Below are positions 25,482 to 34,215 of a DNA stretch of 64,000 bases, in pieces (position 1 is the first letter of the stretch; the number at the start of each line of letters is the position of its first letter). The stretch covers positions 124,001-188,000 of the forward strand of contig DATAUE010000074.1 in the NCBI GenBank assembly GCA_036268425.1, read 5' to 3'. This stretch comes from DATARH01 sp036268425 (lineage in GTDB: Bacteria; Pseudomonadota; Alphaproteobacteria; ATCC43930; CGMCC-115725). Under the pieces are notes generated by a model that was given only the letters and a program-made list of their open reading frames with translations, was not told where the DNA came from and made no database searches. Made by a program: the position numbers and the translations under genes.

Positions 25482-26354
25482 CTACCGGGCGGTGCTTTTG
25501 GTTCGCCCCAAGACGCGATCGAGCGTTTTGATCGCATTATCCCAGCCGGGCGCGTTTTCCGCCTCGGCGGCGGCGAGAAAATCGTAAAGCCGCGCGACGC
25601 CCTGATAAATGTCGTGCGAGGCCGGGTTGGCATCGAGGAACGTCGAAATCTCCTCCATCTCGGCGACCCAGCGATAGGCTTTGTCGTACATGCGCGGAAT
25701 GCCGGCGCTCAGATGCTTGAAGATGTTGGGCTGGCTTGCCGATAATTCGGCAACAAGGGCCTCGGCGCAGCCGAAGCGGGCGGCGCCGAGCATCATCGCC
25801 GAGCCAAGCGCGGTAATGCCTTTGGTGATACCGGCATAGGACATCTTGAGGCCGGAGGCGGCACCGACCGGGCCGTCGATGATGCGCCAATCGAGACCCC
25901 AATCGCGCAACGCCGCGGTTTCACTGACCGTCGGTCCCGAGGCGTAAATTCCGGGACTATAGCCCGGCCGCGGCGGGCCGCCGATAATGCCGCCATCGAC
26001 AAAATGTGCGCCGGTCGGCTCGACAATCGCCGCGACCCGGTGCGCCGTTTGCGGGCTGATCGCGTTGCAATCGACATAGACCGGCTTTTTGGCCAACGCC
26101 GCCAGCGTGGGCGCCAGCCGCGCCGCCAGGCTCTCCGCCTCGCCCGGCGGCAAAATCGACAGAAAGAAATCGGCGCCGTCAAGCAAGGCATGTTCGTCGG
26201 CAGCGGGCTTCATCCCGGCGGTCTTCGCGCGTTCAGCGCTGGCGGTGCTGCGGCCACTCAGCAAAGTACGGACATCGGCGCCGCGTTCGTGGAGCCGCTT
26301 GCCGACCCCAGCCCCCATGCTGCCTTGAGCCATCACCGCAACGACAATGCCCAT
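25482..26354 (-). CDS. 6PGDH/3-hydroxyisobutyrate dehydrogenase-like NAD(P)-binding protein with DUF1932
   Basis: I begin the 290-residue protein at ATG 26354 because GGAGGT lies just upstream; a TTG further out is less likely. The N-terminal Rossmann domain opens with the cofactor loop as AQGSMGAGVGKRL, and SILPPGEAESLA is a typical beta-hydroxyacid dehydrogenase stretch. The C-terminal part (about 185-260) matches DUF1932. The usual catalytic Lys is seen in GLKMSYAGITKG. It probably oxidises a short hydroxyacid or reduces an imine; the substrate is unknown. The methyltransferase gene follows 13 bases downstream. Confidence 0.83.
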   Translation of the reverse strand: MGIVVAVMAQGSMGAGVGKRLHERGADVRTLLSGRSTASAERAKTAGMKPAADEHALLDGADFFLSILPPGEAESLAARLAPTLAALAKKPVYVDCNAISPQTAHRVAAIVEPTGAHFVDGGIIGGPPRPGYSPGIYASGPTVSETAALRDWGLDWRIIDGPVGAASGLKMSYAGITKGITALGSAMMLGAARFGCAEALVAELSASQPNIFKHLSAGIPRMYDKAYRWVAEMEEISTFLDANPASHDIYQGVARLYDFLAAAEAENAPGWDNAIKTLDRVLGRTKSTAR

Positions 26355-26436
26355 GCCCACCTCCAACGCTTGTTAACCGGCACCGTAAGGCCGGCCCGGC
26401 GGGTTGAGCAATTCGATTTGTCGTGGCGTCGGCGGA

Positions 26437-26520
26437 TCATCGGTGGGTTACGCGGTCGCTTACCCACCCTCCAGATTTGTCGTCAACCGTAGGGTGGATG
26501 CAGCCACCATCCATCAGCGA
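26437..26520. repeat. Intergenic inverted repeats (GGTGGGTTACG / GTAGGGTGGAT type)
   Basis: GGTGGGT and ACCCACC are the arms of a hairpin at about 26441-26469, and GTAGGGTGGATG...CATCCAT follows at about 26489-26515. The second shares its start with the inverted repeat at 15674. Both lie between the minus-strand cysI stop region and the start of the 6PGDH-like gene. Confidence 0.6.
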
Positions 26521-26533
26521 ATGCCGCGCGCGA

Positions 26534-28267
26534 TCAGGCGGCTTTGCGACGCAGGCCCTGGATGACCTGTTCCAGCGTGGCGAGGCCGAGGCGGTGGCAG
26601 AAATCGCCAAATCCTTCGCCGTTATGCCGCGACGATGCGAACAGCGCGAAAAGCGGGTCGAGCGCATCGGCAATGCCGGTGATATCGAGCCGCTCGGCGA
26701 TCACCTGATTCTGCCGGGTTCCTTCGAAATCACCGCCGACATACAGCGAATAATAGCCGGGGATGCGGCCAACGATGCCGATATCGCCGGTATAGGGCCG
26801 GGCGCAGCCATTCGGGCAGCCGGTGATGCGGATGCTGATCCGCTCGTTTTCGAGGCCCCAGCGCTTGAGGCGGCCGGTGATCGCGCCGACGATGTCGCCG
26901 CTGACTCGTTCCGCCTCGGTCAGCGCCAGACCGCAGGTCGGCAGCGCCGGGCACGCCAGCGCCCAGCGTTCGGCCGGCAGCAACTCTTCGGCGCGGCGCA
27001 CATGGTGTTCGTTCAGGATCGCGTCGATCGCGTCACGGTCGGCGGCGGCGATTTCCGACAGGATGATGTCCTGGCTCGGCATCATGGTCGCATTGCAGCC
27101 AAAGCGGCTGACGATCTCGCGCAGCGCGGTGCGCAGCCGCGCCTGGGGATTATCTGCGACGGCGTCGGTAATGCGGCCGTTGGTGATCGGCAGGCCAAGA
27201 AACCATTTGCCGTCGCCCTGCTCGTGCCAGCCGAGATGATCGGGAACCTGAAGCGCCGGCATCGGGCGGCTCGGTTCCAGCGTTTTGCCGAGCGTCGCCG
27301 ACATCTGCTCGCGCGCCCACTCCTCGCCGCGCTCCGCGATGACGTATTTGAGGCGGGCATGGCGGCGATTGCCGCGATCGCCGAAATCACGGTGCAGGAT
27401 CACCGCCGCCTTGGCGGCGGCCACCAGATCCTGCGGCTCGATAAATGCGACGGCCGTCGCGAGGCGCGGATAGGTCTCCGGCTTGTTGTGGGTCATGCCG
27501 TGGCTGCCGCCGAGGAAGAGATTATAGCCGGTCAGGCGGCGGCCTTCCGGTGCATCTTCCCACAGCGCGATGATCGCGAGGTCATTGGTCAGGACGTCAA
27601 TCGTGTTGTCTTCCGGGATCGCGACGCCGGCCTTGAACTTGCGCGGCAGATAGCGGTCGCCGTAAAGCGCGTCAGGCGGGTCGGCGGGCTTTTCGCCGTC
27701 GTCCCATTTGGCGCCGTCGACCCAGATTTCGTGATAGGCACCGGTGCTCGGCAGCAATTCGCGCGACAGGAGCTTGGCGTCAGCTTCCATCCTGTCGTAC
27801 TCGGCGTTGCGGATCGGTGCCGGGGTGGTGGTGACCGTACGCACGACATCGCCGCAGGCGGCGAGTGTCGTCATCAGCGCCGCATTGATCTCGCCCATCG
27901 CCGCTTTCAGGCCGGATTTGACGACGCCGTGGAACTGGATGCTCGATCGCGTGGTGACGCGCAGGGTGCCGTTGGCATAGCGTCCGGCAACCGTGTCAAG
28001 CGCGAGATACTGAGGAGCGGTCAGCCGGCCGCCTGGAATGCGGACGCGGACCATCATCTGCCACGCCTTGCTGTCGCCGCGCTGTTTGCGCTCGGTGGCG
28101 CTGTCGCGGTCGTATCCCTGGTAAATTCCGTGAAATTTGAGCAGGGAATAACCCTCCTTGTCGAAGGGCTGTGCGGTATCGGCGAGGTCGCGTGCAAGAT
28201 GGCCGCGTAACTGGCGGCTCTGCTGCTTGACGGCCTCGGGTTTGGAGATTGTCTCGAGCTGAGCCAC
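26534..28267 (-). CDS. cysI: Nitrite/sulfite reductase hemoprotein (assimilatory sulfite reductase type)
   Basis: The 577-residue protein has duplicated ferredoxin-like and siroheme domains. The four cysteines that hold the 4Fe-4S cluster and siroheme are visible as C-x5-C in ACPALPTCGLAL and C-x3-C in TGCPNGCARPY, near the C-terminal third. It reduces sulfite to sulfide for cysteine and homocysteine synthesis. Position directly downstream of metZ, which uses sulfide, supports sulfite over nitrite. The NADPH flavoprotein partner is not seen here, so it may be ferredoxin-linked or have its partner elsewhere. Confidence 0.92.
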   Translation of the reverse strand: MAQLETISKPEAVKQQSRQLRGHLARDLADTAQPFDKEGYSLLKFHGIYQGYDRDSATERKQRGDSKAWQMMVRVRIPGGRLTAPQYLALDTVAGRYANGTLRVTTRSSIQFHGVVKSGLKAAMGEINAALMTTLAACGDVVRTVTTTPAPIRNAEYDRMEADAKLLSRELLPSTGAYHEIWVDGAKWDDGEKPADPPDALYGDRYLPRKFKAGVAIPEDNTIDVLTNDLAIIALWEDAPEGRRLTGYNLFLGGSHGMTHNKPETYPRLATAVAFIEPQDLVAAAKAAVILHRDFGDRGNRRHARLKYVIAERGEEWAREQMSATLGKTLEPSRPMPALQVPDHLGWHEQGDGKWFLGLPITNGRITDAVADNPQARLRTALREIVSRFGCNATMMPSQDIILSEIAAADRDAIDAILNEHHVRRAEELLPAERWALACPALPTCGLALTEAERVSGDIVGAITGRLKRWGLENERISIRITGCPNGCARPYTGDIGIVGRIPGYYSLYVGGDFEGTRQNQVIAERLDITGIADALDPLFALFASSRHNGEGFGDFCHRLGLATLEQVIQGLRRKAA

Positions 28268-28290
28268 GTCGCGTCCTGTAACGAGCGGAA

Positions 28291-28311
28291 GGGCCGGCGG
28301 ATGGCCGGCCC
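28291..28311. other. 8-bp perfect hairpin in the cysI leader
   Basis: GGGCCGGC, GGATG, GCCGGCCC form a compact GC hairpin 24 bases upstream of the cysI start and about 70 bases after the metZ stop, both on the minus strand. There is no T-run. It may weaken read-through from metZ or shape the cysI ribosome-binding region. Confidence 0.4.
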
Positions 28312-28336
28312 CTGACGTGGTTCAGCTAATTACAAC

Positions 28337-28358
28337 ATTCAATGGTCGTCAAATGAAT
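28337..28358 (-). promoter_or_regulatory. Possible operator or promoter of cysI
   Basis: In an AT-rich stretch between metZ and cysI, ATTCA and TGAAT form an inverted repeat separated by 12 bases, overlapping a TTGACG that could be a -35 box. This suggests cysI has its own regulated promoter. The regulator is unknown. Confidence 0.3.
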
Positions 28359-28378
28359 AAATCACCGGATCTGTCATG

Positions 28379-29584
28379 CTAATTAGCCTTCAGCGCGCGG
28401 TCGAGATCGCGGATCAGATCGGCCTCTGCTTCGAGCCCGGCCGACAACCGGACCAGCCCGTCGCTGATGCCGAGGGCGGCGCGAGCCTCGGGTTTCAGCC
28501 GCGAATGGGTGGTCGTTGCCGGGTGCGTAACAATGCTCTTCGCATCGCCGAGATTGTTCGAGATATCGACGATCTGCAGCGCATCAAGGAAGCGAAAGCA
28601 AGCATCCTTGTCGTCGCCGATGTCAAAGCATACCAGCGTCCCGCCGGCCTTCATCTGCCGCTGCGCCAGCTCGTATTGCGGATGGCTCGGCAGGCCGGGA
28701 TAGATGACGCGGCTGACCCGCGGGTGCGCTTCGAGAAAACCGGCGAGCGCCGCCGCGGTGCGGCATTGCCGCTCGACCCGCAACTCCAGCGTTTCCAGGC
28801 CTTTCAACAAAAGCCACGCGTTGAATGGCGACAGCGATGGGCCGGTATGCCGGTAGAACAGGCCGAGATCTTCCTTGATGAATTTTTCGCTGGCGAGGAT
28901 TGCGCCGCCGAGCGCCCGCCCTTGGCCGTCAATGTGCTTGGTGGCCGAGTACACGACGACATCGGCACCGAGCGCCAACGGCTTCTGCAATAGCGGCGTC
29001 GCGAACACGTTATCGACCACGAGGATGCCGCCGGCGCGATGCGTCAGCCGCGCCACCTCGGCGAGGTTGATGATCTCCATCGCCGGGTTCGACGGGCTTT
29101 CGCAGAACGCCACCGCGACACCCGGCGCGAGGGCGGCTTCCCAGGCGTCGAGGTCGCGGCCGTCGACCAGCACGGTCTCGACGCCGTAGCGCGGCAGCAG
29201 ATCGGTAACGATGTAGAGGCACGAGCCGAACAGCGCGCGGCTCGCGACCACCCGCTGGCCCGCGCGCAGTTTGCACAGCAGCGCGGCAAACACCGCCGCC
29301 ATGCCGCTGGCGGTGGCGCGGCAGGCTTCGGCGCCTTCGATCAGCCGCAGCCGTTCCTCGAACATCGCCACGGTCGGGTTGCGATAGCGCGAATAGACAT
29401 AGCGCGACCCCTCCTGCTTGAACGCGGCCTCGGCCTCGGCGGCGCTGCCGTAGACAAAACCGGAGGTCATAAACAGCGCTTCGCTGGTTTCCTCATAGGC
29501 GCTGCGTTCGGTGCCGCCGCGTACCAGAATCGTGGCAGCTTCAAACTCGGCGGCAAGTTCAGGGGGCAGGATCGGCTTTGGCAT
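28379..29584 (-). CDS. metZ: O-succinylhomoserine (or O-acetylhomoserine) sulfhydrylase
   Basis: The 401-residue PLP enzyme of the Cys/Met metabolism family starts at ATG 29584. It shows SRYRNPTVAMFEERL, the PLP lysine Lys216 in YSATKHIDGQGR, and SNNLGDAKSIVTHPATTTH. It makes homocysteine directly from an activated homoserine and sulfide in the cytoplasm. The product of the neighbouring cysI supplies sulfide. Regulation is visible: a SAM-II riboswitch and an intrinsic terminator lie in its 5' leader (29625-29729), so expression should fall when S-adenosylmethionine is plentiful. Confidence 0.94.
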   Translation of the reverse strand: MPKPILPPELAAEFEAATILVRGGTERSAYEETSEALFMTSGFVYGSAAEAEAAFKQEGSRYVYSRYRNPTVAMFEERLRLIEGAEACRATASGMAAVFAALLCKLRAGQRVVASRALFGSCLYIVTDLLPRYGVETVLVDGRDLDAWEAALAPGVAVAFCESPSNPAMEIINLAEVARLTHRAGGILVVDNVFATPLLQKPLALGADVVVYSATKHIDGQGRALGGAILASEKFIKEDLGLFYRHTGPSLSPFNAWLLLKGLETLELRVERQCRTAAALAGFLEAHPRVSRVIYPGLPSHPQYELAQRQMKAGGTLVCFDIGDDKDACFRFLDALQIVDISNNLGDAKSIVTHPATTTHSRLKPEARAALGISDGLVRLSAGLEAEADLIRDLDRALKAN

Positions 29585-29624
29585 GGCGCGTTCTCCATCA
29601 CGCGACCCGATACCGGCCGGGCAC

Positions 29625-29656
29625 AAAAAAAGCCCGGACCAGCGCGGGCCAGGGCT
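29625..29656 (-). terminator. Intrinsic terminator between SAM-II aptamer and metZ
   Basis: On the minus strand AGCCC and GGGCT close a stem, with a mismatch and an inner GGCC/GGTC helix, followed at once by seven T residues (29625-29631). It ends 40 bases before the metZ ATG and 10 bases after the aptamer, so it is well placed to be the expression platform of the riboswitch. Confidence 0.8.
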
Positions 29657-29666
29657 CTTACAGACT

Positions 29667-29729
29667 CCCCGACCTTTTAGCGCTTTATTTAACGTGGCGC
29701 GCAAGCCGGTCGGCTCAAATCCCCACGGT
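29667..29729 (-). ncRNA. SAM-II riboswitch aptamer in the metZ leader
   Basis: Read on the minus strand, this leader carries the SAM-II (metA motif) landmarks in order: CGTGG, GGATTTGAGCC, CCGGCTTGC, CCACGTTAAATAA and GCTAAAAGGTCGGGG. The pairing also fits. CGTGG (29722-29726) pairs with CCACG (29693-29697) as P1, and CCGACC (29708-29713) pairs with GGTCGG (29669-29674) to form the pseudoknot helix. The A-rich and GCTAAA segments are the ones that contact S-adenosylmethionine in known SAM-II RNAs. The class is found mainly in alphaproteobacteria upstream of methionine genes. Confidence 0.93.
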
Positions 29730-29735
29730 GGCGGC

Positions 29736-29764
29736 GTACTACGCCCGCCCGCCTCGGCTGTCAA
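29736..29764 (-). promoter_or_regulatory. Sigma-70-type promoter of metZ
   Basis: On the minus strand a perfect TTGACA (29759-29764), a 17-base spacer and TAGTAC (29736-29741) place the transcription start at about 29729, exactly at the first base of the riboswitch aptamer. The agreement between promoter and aptamer boundaries supports both calls. Confidence 0.75.
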
Positions 29765-29806
29765 GCGGCGTGCTACAGTGATTTGGTCATCGGAAGGGGC
29801 CGAGCG

Positions 29807-30934
29807 ATGAAAATCCGCGATGTCAAAATCTACGTCCTCGATGCCGCGCTGGCGGAGCCTTTCGCCTATTCGCAGGCGTGGTACGAGCGGCGCGGCGCGT
29901 GTCTGGTGGAGATCGTCGGCGAGGACGGCAATAGCGGCTGGGGTGAGGCGTTTGGTCCGGCGCGCCTGACGGCGCCAATCATCGAGTTCTACAAATCGCT
30001 GCTGATCGGCGAAGACGCGCTGGCGACCGAGGCGATCTGGCAGACGCTGTACAACCGGCTGCGCGATCACGGCCAGAAGGGGCTGGCGATCGAGGCGCTG
30101 AGCGCGGTCGATATCGCGCTCTGGGATCTGAAAGGGCGGCATCTCGGTCTGCCGGTGCACCGCCTGCTCGGTGGGCCGCTGCGCTCGCGCGTCGAGCCTT
30201 ACGCCACCGGTTTCTACCGGCGGCGCGGTGGTGACCCGTTCGATTACCTGATCGAGGAGGCGCATCAGCGCGTCGCCGACGGGTTCCGCGCGATCAAGCT
30301 CAAGCTCGGCTTCGGCATCAATGAGGATGCGCGGCTGTGCGAAACCGTCCGCCGGGCGGTCGGAGACGATATCGCGATCATGGTCGATGCCAACCACGCC
30401 TATGACGCCACCGCGGCGATCCGGCTCGGCCGCCGCATCGAGCCCCTCGACATTGCCTGGTTCGAAGAGCCGGTGCCGCCGGAAGACCTCGCCGGTTATC
30501 GCGCGATCAAGGCAGCGCTGACGATGCCCATCGCCGGCGGCGAGGCCGAATTCACCCGCTGGGGCTTTCGGCCGCTGCTGACCGAGCGTCTCGTCGACAT
30601 TCTGCAACCGGACACCTGTGCCGCCGGGGGCATCTCGGAGTGCAAAAAGATCGCCGACATGGCCAATGCGTTCGGTGTGCGGGTCAATCCGCATGTCTGG
30701 GGCACCGGCGTCGCGCTCGCGGCCTCGCTGCAACTGATCGCGGCACTGCCGCACAACCCGCCGGGCCTGCACGCAATCGAACCGCTGCTCGAATTCGACC
30801 GTTCGGAACATCCGATCCGCATGGCGGTGCTTGCCGAGCCGATTGAACAGCGTGACGGCTGGGTGGAGATCCCCCAAGGACCGGGGCTCGGCATCGAGAT
30901 CAATCGCGCCGCACTCGCACGATTTGCTGTTTAG
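29807..30934 (+). CDS. Enolase-superfamily enzyme (mandelate racemase/muconate lactonizing family)
   Basis: The 375-residue protein starts at ATG 29807, with GGAAGG upstream. The N-terminal capping domain covers about residues 1-120 and the barrel follows. Active-site elements are visible: the K-x-K pair in IKLKLGFG, metal ligands in VDANHAYD, FEEPV and GGEAEF, and a His in NPHVWGTG, which fits the mandelate racemase/acid-sugar dehydratase subgroup. The reaction could be dehydration of an aldonate or racemisation; I cannot fix the substrate. It is divergent from metZ and stands alone as a transcription unit. Confidence 0.88.
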   Translation: MKIRDVKIYVLDAALAEPFAYSQAWYERRGACLVEIVGEDGNSGWGEAFGPARLTAPIIEFYKSLLIGEDALATEAIWQTLYNRLRDHGQKGLAIEALSAVDIALWDLKGRHLGLPVHRLLGGPLRSRVEPYATGFYRRRGGDPFDYLIEEAHQRVADGFRAIKLKLGFGINEDARLCETVRRAVGDDIAIMVDANHAYDATAAIRLGRRIEPLDIAWFEEPVPPEDLAGYRAIKAALTMPIAGGEAEFTRWGFRPLLTERLVDILQPDTCAAGGISECKKIADMANAFGVRVNPHVWGTGVALAASLQLIAALPHNPPGLHAIEPLLEFDRSEHPIRMAVLAEPIEQRDGWVEIPQGPGLGIEINRAALARFAV

Positions 30935-30950
30935 GCCGGCGCGCGCAAGC

Positions 30951-32678
30951 TCAGTCGGCGGCCTCGGCAAGCCCGCGTTCCATCACCACGAGCCGCGTCG
31001 CGGGGAGAGTGACGATCGCATTCGTACCACGGCCGAGTTCGCTTTCGAGGCGGATCGTGCCGCCATGCAGCTGCACCAGGCCGCGGGTGACGCAAAGGCC
31101 GAGGCCGGTGCCCTCGATTGCCGCGGACTCGGCGCGCTCCAACCGCTCGAACGGCACAAACAACCGCTCAATACCGTCGGCCGGGATGCCGACGCCGGTA
31201 TCCCGCACCGACAGTGTGATATCGCCGCGGTCATCCTGCGCGGCGGCGATATCGACCCGGCCGCCTTCCGGTGTGAACTTGATCGCATTGCTGACGAGGT
31301 TGATCAGGATCTGCCGCAGCGCCCGCGGATCGGCATAGACTGCTTCGATGTCCGGCGCGACGTCGGTCGAAACGATGATCGATTTGGCTTGCGCCTGCGG
31401 GCGGGTCAGAGACCGTACTTCGCCGATCGCTCCGGCGACGACAACGACCCGTTCGGTCAGCTGAAAGCGGCCGGCCTCGATCTTTGAAAGATCGAGCAGA
31501 TCGTTGATCAACCCCAGCAGATGGTCGGCCGCGGAATGAATCATCCGCGCGAAATCGGTGTATTGCTCATTCTCGATCGGACCGACCGCCTGGCTGTCGA
31601 TCATCGAGGAAAAGCCGATGATCGCATTGAGCGGGCTGCGCAGTTCGTGGCTGGTTGTCGCCAGGAACATCGATTTGACGTGGGTGTCGTTCTGCGCTTC
31701 GTGCAACTCGCAGACCAGAGCGACGGTCGTCAACACATCCATCGCGAGCAGCACGACGAGTGTCTCCACCATCTGCATCGGATTGGCGATCGCATGGTCG
31801 TGAAAGGCGCCCAGTCCCGCGACCGTACCAACCGCCGCGACAATCGCCACGAACAGGACCAGCATATAGGCTGAACGCAGCGACACGCGCAGCGCTACCC
31901 ATGACAGCGGCACGACCAGCAGGAAGGGCGTCATCTGCCGGAACATGTTGAGCGGCATCGGCGGCGTCAGGAACAGGAACGCACTGAATGCAGCCACGCC
32001 GAGCCAGACCAGCAGGGCCTGCCGATCGAGCGGGTGCCGCTTGGCAAGGATGTTGTCGGCTCTTTCCAGACCCAGCCACAGCACCAGCACCGGGGCGAGA
32101 TACAGCGTGCCGCCGGCATCGCACAGCCACCAGCCGACCAGCAAGGTGTGGATTTTCGGGATGCCGCTGAAGGGCTGGCCGATCAGCATTGCGATCGTGC
32201 CGCCAATCGCGCTGATCGCCGGGCTCACCATCATCATGCACAGCAGAAAGCGGATCACCCCGCCAAATGAGGTGAACACGCCTTTCTCGGGTCGCATCCG
32301 GCGCAGCGCGATGGCGCCGACCACCGGGCCGAGCGCATTGGTGATCGAGATGATCGTCGTGACGTAGATTGGCGCCCCGAACACCAGCGCGTTGGTCAAA
32401 AACGATCCGACAAAAACGCCGGGAAACAGGCGCCACTCGCCGGCCATCGCGGCGGCGACGGCCACTGCCGCCGGCAGCCAGATCGGCGCCGGGAAAAAGC
32501 CGTAAGCCGAGAAGAACCAGTCGACCAGCGTGCCGAGCGCGAAATAGGCGAGCGCCACCGCAACATTGGCCGGTCCCCAGGCGAACCACCCTCTTTCGTC
32601 GAGCGCTCGGCGCAGCGCGGGGGTGAAATCCGGCGGCGCCTCCCCAATTTTCGGTTGTTGCGACACGCGGCTCCTCAT
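30951..32678 (-). CDS. MASE1-type membrane sensor histidine kinase
   Basis: From ATG 32678 the protein has 575 residues; a TTG at 32705 is a possible alternative. Residues about 30-310 are a multi-helix MASE1-like integral membrane sensor (AYFALGTLVDWFF, IWLPAAVAVAAA, GWWLCDAGGTLYLAPVL). The HisKA phosphoacceptor is His344 in TTSHELRSPLNAIIG, and the ATPase domain shows the N box in LINLVSNAIKFTPEGG, DTGVGIP and GTGLGLC. No response regulator gene is adjacent, so it is an orphan kinase. It converges on the enolase-superfamily gene. The signal sensed is unknown. Confidence 0.88.
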   Translation of the reverse strand: MRSRVSQQPKIGEAPPDFTPALRRALDERGWFAWGPANVAVALAYFALGTLVDWFFSAYGFFPAPIWLPAAVAVAAAMAGEWRLFPGVFVGSFLTNALVFGAPIYVTTIISITNALGPVVGAIALRRMRPEKGVFTSFGGVIRFLLCMMMVSPAISAIGGTIAMLIGQPFSGIPKIHTLLVGWWLCDAGGTLYLAPVLVLWLGLERADNILAKRHPLDRQALLVWLGVAAFSAFLFLTPPMPLNMFRQMTPFLLVVPLSWVALRVSLRSAYMLVLFVAIVAAVGTVAGLGAFHDHAIANPMQMVETLVVLLAMDVLTTVALVCELHEAQNDTHVKSMFLATTSHELRSPLNAIIGFSSMIDSQAVGPIENEQYTDFARMIHSAADHLLGLINDLLDLSKIEAGRFQLTERVVVVAGAIGEVRSLTRPQAQAKSIIVSTDVAPDIEAVYADPRALRQILINLVSNAIKFTPEGGRVDIAAAQDDRGDITLSVRDTGVGIPADGIERLFVPFERLERAESAAIEGTGLGLCVTRGLVQLHGGTIRLESELGRGTNAIVTLPATRLVVMERGLAEAAD

Positions 32679-32833
32679 CCTTGCTGCGAACCGGGATAGC
32701 AACAAATGCCTAATTCATTCTTAGCCGGCGGCCGCAATCTGATACGCCACCGTCAGGGAGCGTGCCACTTTTTCCCGCTTCGACGCCGGCAACAGGCAGC
32801 GCAAACGGACGCCGCACCGCTGATGGCTCACCA

Positions 32834-34180
32834 ATGACGTCGCAATCGTCCGTTCCCGCCTCATTTCCGGTGCCTTACGGCACGGCGCCACGGCAATCGT
32901 GGCGCGCCATCGCCGGTGCGCTGCGGCACAATGCCCTGGCCGGATTTCCGCCGCATGCCTTCGATGAGATGGTGGTACGGCGCAGCTTTGTCGGCCGGCA
33001 GCAGATCATCCTCAATGACCCGGCGGCTATTCGCCACATCCTGATCGAAAACCCGGAGAATTATCGGCGTACCGCCTCAGTATCGCGGCTTCTCGGTCCG
33101 GTTGTCGGGAATGGCCTGTTTCTCGCCGAGGGAGAAGACTGGCGGATGCAGCGCCGCGCCGCCGCTCCGGCCTTTGCGCCACGCATGATGAATGCGATCG
33201 CCGCGCAGGTGGCGCGGGCCTGCGATGGCTTGGTTCGCGATGTCGCGGTGCTCGACGGCGCGGCTTTCGACCTGTTTGCACGCTTGCAGCTTGTCGCGCT
33301 GGAGATTGCCGGTGCGGCATTGTTTTCGACGGACATCGCCGACGGGCCGGCGGTACGCGCCGAGATGGTCGGCTATGCCACCGGAATCGGCCGTCCGACA
33401 TTGCTCGATTTCACGCTGCCGCATGGCTGGCCGACGCCGCGATCCTGGGCGCGATGGCGCTTTCGCCGGGCCTGGATGCGGCGTATCGCGGATATCCTGG
33501 CGGTGCGGCGGCAGATGCCGCCGGCCGATACGCCGCGCGACCTCTACGACATGCTGGCGGCGGCCGGCGCCCACGGCGATGCCCTTGTCGAGCAGTCTGC
33601 GACCATGCTGACCGCCGGGCATGAAACGACGGCGGTTGCCTTGTCATGGGCGATGTATGTCGCGGCGGCGGCGCCGGCGGTGCAGGAACACCTTGCCGCC
33701 GAGGCCGTCCCGCTCGATCTCAGCCCGGCGGGCGCCGCGGCGGCACTGCCGCGGCTCGTCTACACGCGGGCCGTCATCGATGAGGTGTTGCGGCTTTACC
33801 CGCCGGCCTTCTCGATCGTGCGGCAGGCGCGCGGCGCCGACGACGCCGGCGGCGTCGAAATCCCGGCGCGGGCCGCGATATTGATCGTGCCCTGGGTGCT
33901 GCATCGCCATCACCGGCTGTGGCACGACCCGGACGTTTTCGACCCCGCTCGCTTTATGCCCGGCGCCGAGCCGCCAGCACGGTTTTCCTATCTGCCGTTC
34001 GGCACCGGACCGCGGGCCTGCATCGGGGCGCAGTTCGCGCTGACCGAGGCCGTCCTGGTGGTGGCACGGCTGGTGCAGGCGTTTCGCATCGAGCAGGCCG
34101 ACGACCTGCCGGTATTGCCGGTCGCGCTGGTGACCCTGCAGCCGAACCGCGCGCCGCCTTTCCGCCTGCACCGCCGGTAA
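32834..34180 (+). CDS. Cytochrome P450
   Basis: Taking ATG 32834 gives 448 residues; the frame is open 72 bases further upstream. All core P450 signatures are present: the oxygen-binding I-helix AGHETTA, the K-helix E-x2-R in DEVLRLYPP, and the heme loop FGTGPRACIG with the iron ligand Cys396. The style is that of soluble bacterial P450s related to CYP families with a PERF-like DPARF. It needs a separate ferredoxin and reductase, which are not in view. The substrate is unknown. It stands alone between the histidine kinase and a converging ABC binding protein. Confidence 0.92.
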   Translation: MTSQSSVPASFPVPYGTAPRQSWRAIAGALRHNALAGFPPHAFDEMVVRRSFVGRQQIILNDPAAIRHILIENPENYRRTASVSRLLGPVVGNGLFLAEGEDWRMQRRAAAPAFAPRMMNAIAAQVARACDGLVRDVAVLDGAAFDLFARLQLVALEIAGAALFSTDIADGPAVRAEMVGYATGIGRPTLLDFTLPHGWPTPRSWARWRFRRAWMRRIADILAVRRQMPPADTPRDLYDMLAAAGAHGDALVEQSATMLTAGHETTAVALSWAMYVAAAAPAVQEHLAAEAVPLDLSPAGAAAALPRLVYTRAVIDEVLRLYPPAFSIVRQARGADDAGGVEIPARAAILIVPWVLHRHHRLWHDPDVFDPARFMPGAEPPARFSYLPFGTGPRACIGAQFALTEAVLVVARLVQAFRIEQADDLPVLPVALVTLQPNRAPPFRLHRR

Positions 34181-34215
34181 TTCCTCCGGCGGCGCAGACG
34201 CGCCTGCCGCAACCT

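Noticed and set aside
26423..28210. A 595-residue plus-strand frame
   Set aside because: Antisense to cysI, whose siroheme motifs are unmistakable. The plus-strand translation is Arg/Ala/Asp-rich without family features.
28379..30970. An 863-residue metZ fused to an upstream domain
   Set aside because: The extra N-terminal part is antisense to the enolase-superfamily gene and crosses the riboswitch and terminator. metZ starts at ATG 29584.
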